Below, piece by piece: positions 59,447 through 64,000 of a stretch of 64,000 bases of DNA (its first letter is position 1; each line of letters starts with the position of its first letter). Source of the stretch: Apiosordaria backusii (taxonomy: Eukaryota > Ascomycota > Sordariomycetes > Sordariales > Lasiosphaeriaceae); the NCBI GenBank assembly GCA_030549205.1, contig JAUKTV010000011.1, positions 1,054,001-1,118,000 on the forward strand, read 5' to 3'. The notes below the pieces were generated by a model. The model was given only the letters and a program-made list of their open reading frames with translations. It ran no database searches and was not told the DNA's origin. The translations under genes and the position numbers were made by a program.

Positions 59447-61866
59447 ATGGCTGCCAGCCGATCGGCTGCGCTCCGACTGGATTTGCGGGTTGGGGCAAAG
59501 ATGCTTGGCCAGTTATTCTCATGGCACCCCGCCGCCCGAGCATGGCCAATCTCACGTACTGTTAAGCCTCTGGTAAGTGACGGAAAACATTTGTACCGCC
59601 AGTGATGAGACTGGGTTGGTGATGTGAAGGATCCATAGCACTAATAAGACACTAGTTCCGGGTCCTCTGCCCTGGTAGCCCCTTTCGCTCCTTCACGAAC
59701 ACGCATAACTTGCTTAAACGGCGGAAGAAGAAATTTTCATTTACCCCATCCAAGGAGCAGCAAGAGATCGCAGAACTCTGCGGTACGGAGAATGTTGTCG
59801 TGTCGGCTCGGCCAGGCTCAGGCAAAACGCGTACGGCTGAGGCTATTGTAGCCGACCACCCAGACAAGCGAGTAGCTGTGCTCACCTACTCAAAGAGACT
59901 TCAGCTGGACACCCATCGACGGCTTCGCACCTACCCTAACTGCGAAGTCCTCACTTTTCACGCCATGGCCTGCTTACTTTTCGGGACCCTTGTCCGCGAC
60001 GACGCTACTTTGGCGGAGCATAGAAGAGGAGTCCTTGAACGCAACGAGCTTCCTCGGTGGGATCCCGCGCCCTTTGACATCATTGTATTGGACGAGTTTC
60101 AGGATTGTACCAAACTCCTCTTCTGGCTTATCAACTGCTTCATCCTTGCCAACAACCAGAAGGCAGGGGGTCAATCTGCCCGTCTCGTCGTCTTGGGTGA
60201 TGAGCGACAATCGATTTACGAATTCCGCGGTGCGGATGCCCGCTACCTTACCTTGGCTCCTGATGTACTGGGTATTGTCAGCCCATATCCCTTTGTCAGG
60301 GCTCAGTTGAACCGAAGCTTTCGACTATCGGATCAGTCAGTTCGGTTCATCAACAATACTTTTCTTGGGGGTGAATCATACATCACCAGCTCCAAGCCTG
60401 GGCCGGAGCCTATTATTCTGAGATGCTCTCGTTGGGGTCACTATGCGTTAGCTAAGCAGCTGTCAGCCCTGATCAAGCGCTACGGAGCTAAGAATACCGC
60501 AATCATAGCGCCGGCTGTGCGTAAACCCGGGCCATTGCAGGATGTGGTCAACATCTTGTCAGTGCAGTACAGAGTGCCCATCGCCGTATCGATCGACGAC
60601 GAGGTTCCTCTAGATGACAGGGTAATTGAGGGCAAGCTGTGTGTTTCTACCATTCACCAGTTCAAAGGCAGCGAGCGTGATCTGGTCATTCTCTTCGGCC
60701 TCGACTCCTCGTTTTTTGGGTATTTTGGCCGCAATCTTCCCGATGATAGATGCCCCAATCAGGTTTTCGTGGCTCTAACGCGTGCCGCCGAACAGCTTGT
60801 TTTGGTCCATTTCGAGGAGGAGGAGCTCATGCCTTTTGTATCGGTCAAAGCTCTATACGAAACAGCCAGAGTTATCAACATGACGAGGAATCAGGATAGA
60901 ATTAAACCGCCCCGTGCTCCGGGCCGACTCTTGGAGCGTGGGCTTACCCTGCCACGCAGAGTCGCGGTCCGAGAAATAGCCCGTCACTTGAAGGATGAAC
61001 ATCTCGACGCCATTGTCCATAGTCACCTACGTATCCAGGTACTCTCACCTCTACCGGAGCATCAGCACATTAAACTCCCAGCTGTCGTGATTTCGGACAA
61101 GGGAAAGAGGTTCCACGAAGCTGTGAGCGATTTGAATGGCCTTGTCGTTGTCGCAGCGCTCGAGCATGAGATTGCTGGAACACTAGGTGCGCTTAGACTC
61201 AGCCAACGCGAGAACGACACAATTCCTGAAATCTGCTCACATCAAGGTGTCTCTTGGCTTTGTCGAAGGGCCTGTGACCACGAAGCTGCCGTCTCGGGCT
61301 ATCTCCCGCGCAGCATCCAGATGGCAAACCACGACTTCGATTGGATTGAGCCTGACGACCTTGCCATAGCCCGCAGTCGACTCCGGGGAGAGCTCAGCGG
61401 AATGGTCGCAAACCCCAGGTTCGAGGTTGACGCTAATGGGTTTTTCAGCATTGATGATCAGGAATGCAAACTTCAGGAATGCAAACTCTTTGGTCGAGCT
61501 GACATCGTGACGGCTTCGTCCAATTCCGACGGGAACAACGCTGGAGGCGTTGAGTCTGTCTGGGAGATCAAATTTGTCTCACAACTTTCAAACCAGCATG
61601 TCATACAGGCATGTACGTATGCCTACTTGTTGGGAATCCCGCACGTTATACTCTACAATGTACGAAATGGGGAGAAGTGGGAGATCACACCTCGTGACGG
61701 ACAAAAGGGGTTGCGTTGCATGATTGAAGACGTTCTAAGACTCAAGCATACAACTGAGGGAAAGATGAGTGATGAGGAGTTCACCGAGATGTGTGCCGGG
61801 GTGAGCTTGGAAGTGTTGAATCTACGTTCTCAGGAGGTTCACGGCAGTGAGGAGGCGCCTGTTTGA
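59447..61866 (+). CDS. UvrD-like SF1 helicase fused to a PD-(D/E)XK nuclease domain, presequence-like N-terminus
   Basis: The large frame (59656 onward) has no ATG at its start. An upstream exon 59447-59572, an 83-bp intron (GTAAGT donor, CTAAT branch, ACTAG acceptor) and the main exon give a clean 778-residue protein. The first 45 residues (MAASRSAALRLDLRVGAKML) are Arg/Ala/Leu-rich without acidic clusters, like a mitochondrial presequence. SF1A motifs are complete: ARPGSGKTRT (residues 93-102), VLDEFQDC (near 188), GDERQSIYEFRGAD (near 223), TIHQFKGSERD (near 374) and FVALTRA (near 413). The C-terminal quarter has GRADI (655-659), WEIKF (679-682) and QACTYAYLL (near 693), the D, ExK and Q-x-x-x-Y signature of PD-(D/E)XK/RecB nucleases. 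It should unwind and degrade DNA ends. Yeast Hmi1 is a mitochondrial UvrD-like helicase; a comparable organellar role is an inference. Confidence 0.88.
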
Positions 61867-63020
61867 CCCTTGGATACGGGTAGACATCCTTGCTCCTTGA
61901 AGGTCAATATTTGATCATGGTTTGCATGTAAACGAAAACATAGATACTTTGGGTACAGAACTTGAACTCGTGAGACAAACTCCGGCTTTTTGCCAGAATT
62001 ACACCCATGCAACCCACTCGCCTAGAATTCTACTATCATTAGCGTCAAGCAGTGAGATCTAAAGGGCTGTCTAATCACATGAATAAGAGGCGATCTTCTG
62101 GAATAGTAACACGGTGGCGCAGTTTCTCACTGCACAAACTTGCCCCTCTACGGATTCGGCCAGCTCTTGAAAACGAGTCGACATCATTTCTGACTGTGCC
62201 ACACGGGCGGTGTCCTGCCCCCATGAGTTATTAGACGGCAGTGCCAGGAGGCCAATTTGATGAATTTGATTTGGCTTTGATTCTTTCAACCTAGGTACCT
62301 AGGTAGGTACCTTACTTGTCCAACAGCCTGTAGCTAAGGTAAACGGCTGTGATTCGTTGGTGATTCCACAATCAACCTACACATGAAAATAGAGTCCCAG
62401 TTAGGTACGTGGTTGTAGTCCCCTGGCCACCCACTGACCAGGCCGCTGGTTCATCAGGGCATGAAGCCGCAATTTGCCACTTGCCTAGACTGATAATCAT
62501 GGTTAGATTTGCGGTTGGTGATGTTTTTGAAGAGCTGTTGGGAGATGATCTCTACGAAAACCGGGGCGCCATTGGGCTGAATACGTCCAAGGCAAGTTAG
62601 AGCACGAAAGATGTACACCAAATCAGTATACATCAGCCGAGGGCTTGGTACCAGGATGTTGACAATCGAAGGCTCGTTGACTTATGATGGGTACGCGCCT
62701 GCGGCGTGTTTTAGGGGGGGTTTTAAGACGGAGTTGAGGGTTGGGGAGACGGTGAGGGAGGAGTTGGTTTGTAGGTGGGAGTGATGAGGTGGAGTGTGTG
62801 ATACTGTGGGAAGGGGCCGATGTGGGATGGGGGGTGTGTAGATAGATATTTGGTTCTTGTATACCCAGTGATTTTGTTATTACGCTGTTATGGGTGCCGA
62901 TACTAGGGTGGCTTTCAGGGGTAGGTGAAAGAATGACTTTAGAATGGTGAGTATCTTATGGGAGGTCTCCATAAGGTACATCTCCCCTTCCTCCCCCCCT
63001 TCTTTCCCCTTTACCCGCGT
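61867..63020. other. Intergenic region between convergent genes
   Basis: No gene found. It holds the 3' UTR of the helicase and of the monooxygenase. A TACCTAGGTAGGTACC inverted motif lies near 62295. Open frames here are short and without features. Confidence 0.5.
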
Positions 63021-64000
63021 CTAATACGACCAAGGCCTATTCCTCCACCTGGTGTTATCCTCCGGCCTCCCCTCCACGGGAACCTCGACCTCGTCCGGGT
63101 TCAAATACCAACTTGGATCACCCCCTCCCCCATTTATCATCCCCTCCCCTCCTCCCTTGTCAGTCAGTATTTGCGTACAACTCCACCCACCCCCCAACCA
63201 CCCCAACCTATTTCCCCCCTCCCCCTCTACCCCCTCAAAAACATAATCCTCCCACCTCGGCGCCCTCAGCACCTCCAACGCATGCAGCGGGCTACCCGGC
63301 CACAGCCCCACAATCCTATCCCCCTTCCTGTACCAACTACTGCATCTATCCATGTAGACTGTGTTTTTAAAGTACTGCTGGGTGTACTCTTCGAAATCTC
63401 TCACCCGGGAGGGCAGCGGCTCAATACTCGCATAATCCTCCCTTTGTAGCTTCCGGATATAGCAAACAAGATACGTAACCAACGCCTCAAGAATACTAGT
63501 CAAAGACCCAAAGCCAATCGCGGAGTTAGGTCCAAAAAGGAAAAACAAGTTCGGGAAGTGGTCTACAGTTATTGAAAGGTAAGTCGAGGGGAAATTGGAC
63601 CAGTGCTCAGAGAGGGAGGTGTTATCTCGGCCGAGGATGGGGAAGGGGGGGCGGTTCCGACTTTGAAGCCTGTGGCGAGGATTATAGCGTCAAGTTCGTG
63701 GGGGGTGTCAGGGGAACTGGTGGTGATACCGGAAGGGGAGATGGAGGTTATGGGGGAGGGGATGACGGTTACGTTGGGTTCGAGGAGGGATTCAAGGAAT
63801 CCCGGGCCGGGGGTGACGCGACGGCAGCCGGGGGCGAAGGTGGGGATTAGGAGGGAGAGTAGGTCGGGACGGGAGGAGAGTTTGGACGTCATGGAGGAGT
63901 GGAAGAGGGATTGGGAGGCGAGCTGGTCGGGGTGGGAGAGGATGGTGGTGGTTTGGGCTGTGTTGCCTAGGTCTTCGAAGACTTTGCGGAATTTGAGGAA
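63021..64000 (-). CDS. Baeyer-Villiger-type flavin monooxygenase, 5' end outside the window, one-base frameshift
   Basis: The C-terminal part of a FAD/NADPH-dependent monooxygenase; the N-terminal FAD and NADPH Rossmann motifs lie beyond 64000. Visible blocks are PGCRRVTPGPGFLESLLEPN, DAIILATGFKVG (the conserved ATG loop of these enzymes), then LGRDNTSLSEHWSNFPSTYL, SITVDHFPNLFFLFGPNSAIG and SSWYRKGDRIVGLWPGSPLH. The frame breaks between KVGTAPP and FPILGRDN: the 7-base run (plus strand G, 63645-63651) is one base short of an open frame, while everything on both sides is intact. The likely substrate is a ketone in secondary metabolism or catabolism, but this fragment does not define it. The stop is at 63021. 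Confidence 0.88.

Overview
This window is nuclear DNA of a filamentous ascomycete, most likely a Sordariomycete close to the Sordariales. The evidence is short GT-AG introns (about 50-85 bp) with CTRAC-like branch sites, typical fungal housekeeping genes (ATP4, NOC4, ARPC2, UTP12), an intron-containing nuclear tRNA, intergenic DNA rich in ACCTACCT/AGGTAGGT motifs, and two transposon blocks turned into TA-rich sequence in the way repeat-induced point mutation (RIP) does. The species cannot be named from the sequence alone.

Layout. 1-4.5 kb: no supportable gene. 4.5-8.1 kb (-): large DUF3433-type membrane protein with an extracellular DSNGxPTAT repeat region. 9.0-10.7 kb (-): mitochondrial ketopantoate-reductase-fold (Cbs2-like) protein. 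11.6-12.6 kb (-): ATP4. 12.78-18.79 kb: a complete but RIP-destroyed Ty1/copia LTR retrotransposon inserted in the shared promoter of ATP4 and NOC4 (18.9-20.7 kb, +). 23.5-27.5 kb: a second RIP-destroyed element, with 66-bp terminal inverted repeats and a Tc1-like DD34E transposase relic. 27.5-33.2 kb: long gene-free stretch leading to a bZIP transcription factor (33.7-35.6 kb, +) with a predicted membrane segment, upstream ORFs and a leader intron. 39.9-41.1 kb (-): ARPC2, divergent from UTP12 (41.4-44.4 kb, +). 44.7-47.2 kb (-): proline-rich/acidic protein. 47.5 kb: tRNA-Ile(AAT). 48.4-50.8 kb (+): Sel1-repeat protein. 53.9-55.4 kb (-): fungal DUF7924-type protein. 55.9-57.4 kb: 84-bp tandem repeats and a 0.6-kb element with 102-bp inverted arms. 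57.7-58.3 kb (-): small secreted protein. 59.4-61.9 kb (+): UvrD-like helicase fused to a PD-(D/E)XK nuclease domain, with a presequence-like first exon. 63.0 kb to the right edge (-): Baeyer-Villiger-type flavin monooxygenase, cut off by the window edge.

There is no single pathway here. Two divergent housekeeping pairs (ATP4/NOC4, and ARPC2/UTP12 with 355 bp between starts) alternate with accessory stretches holding repeats, orphan-like genes and dead transposons. Two conserved genes (ARPC2 and the monooxygenase) each lack one base in a 7-base G/C run, which points to homopolymer sequencing errors. The most interesting items are the helicase-nuclease fusion, the membrane-anchored bZIP with upstream ORFs, and the RIP-mutated LTR element splitting an otherwise compact bidirectional promoter. 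Exon boundaries are my own reading from splice signals, frame continuity and family similarity; no alignment or RNA data were available.
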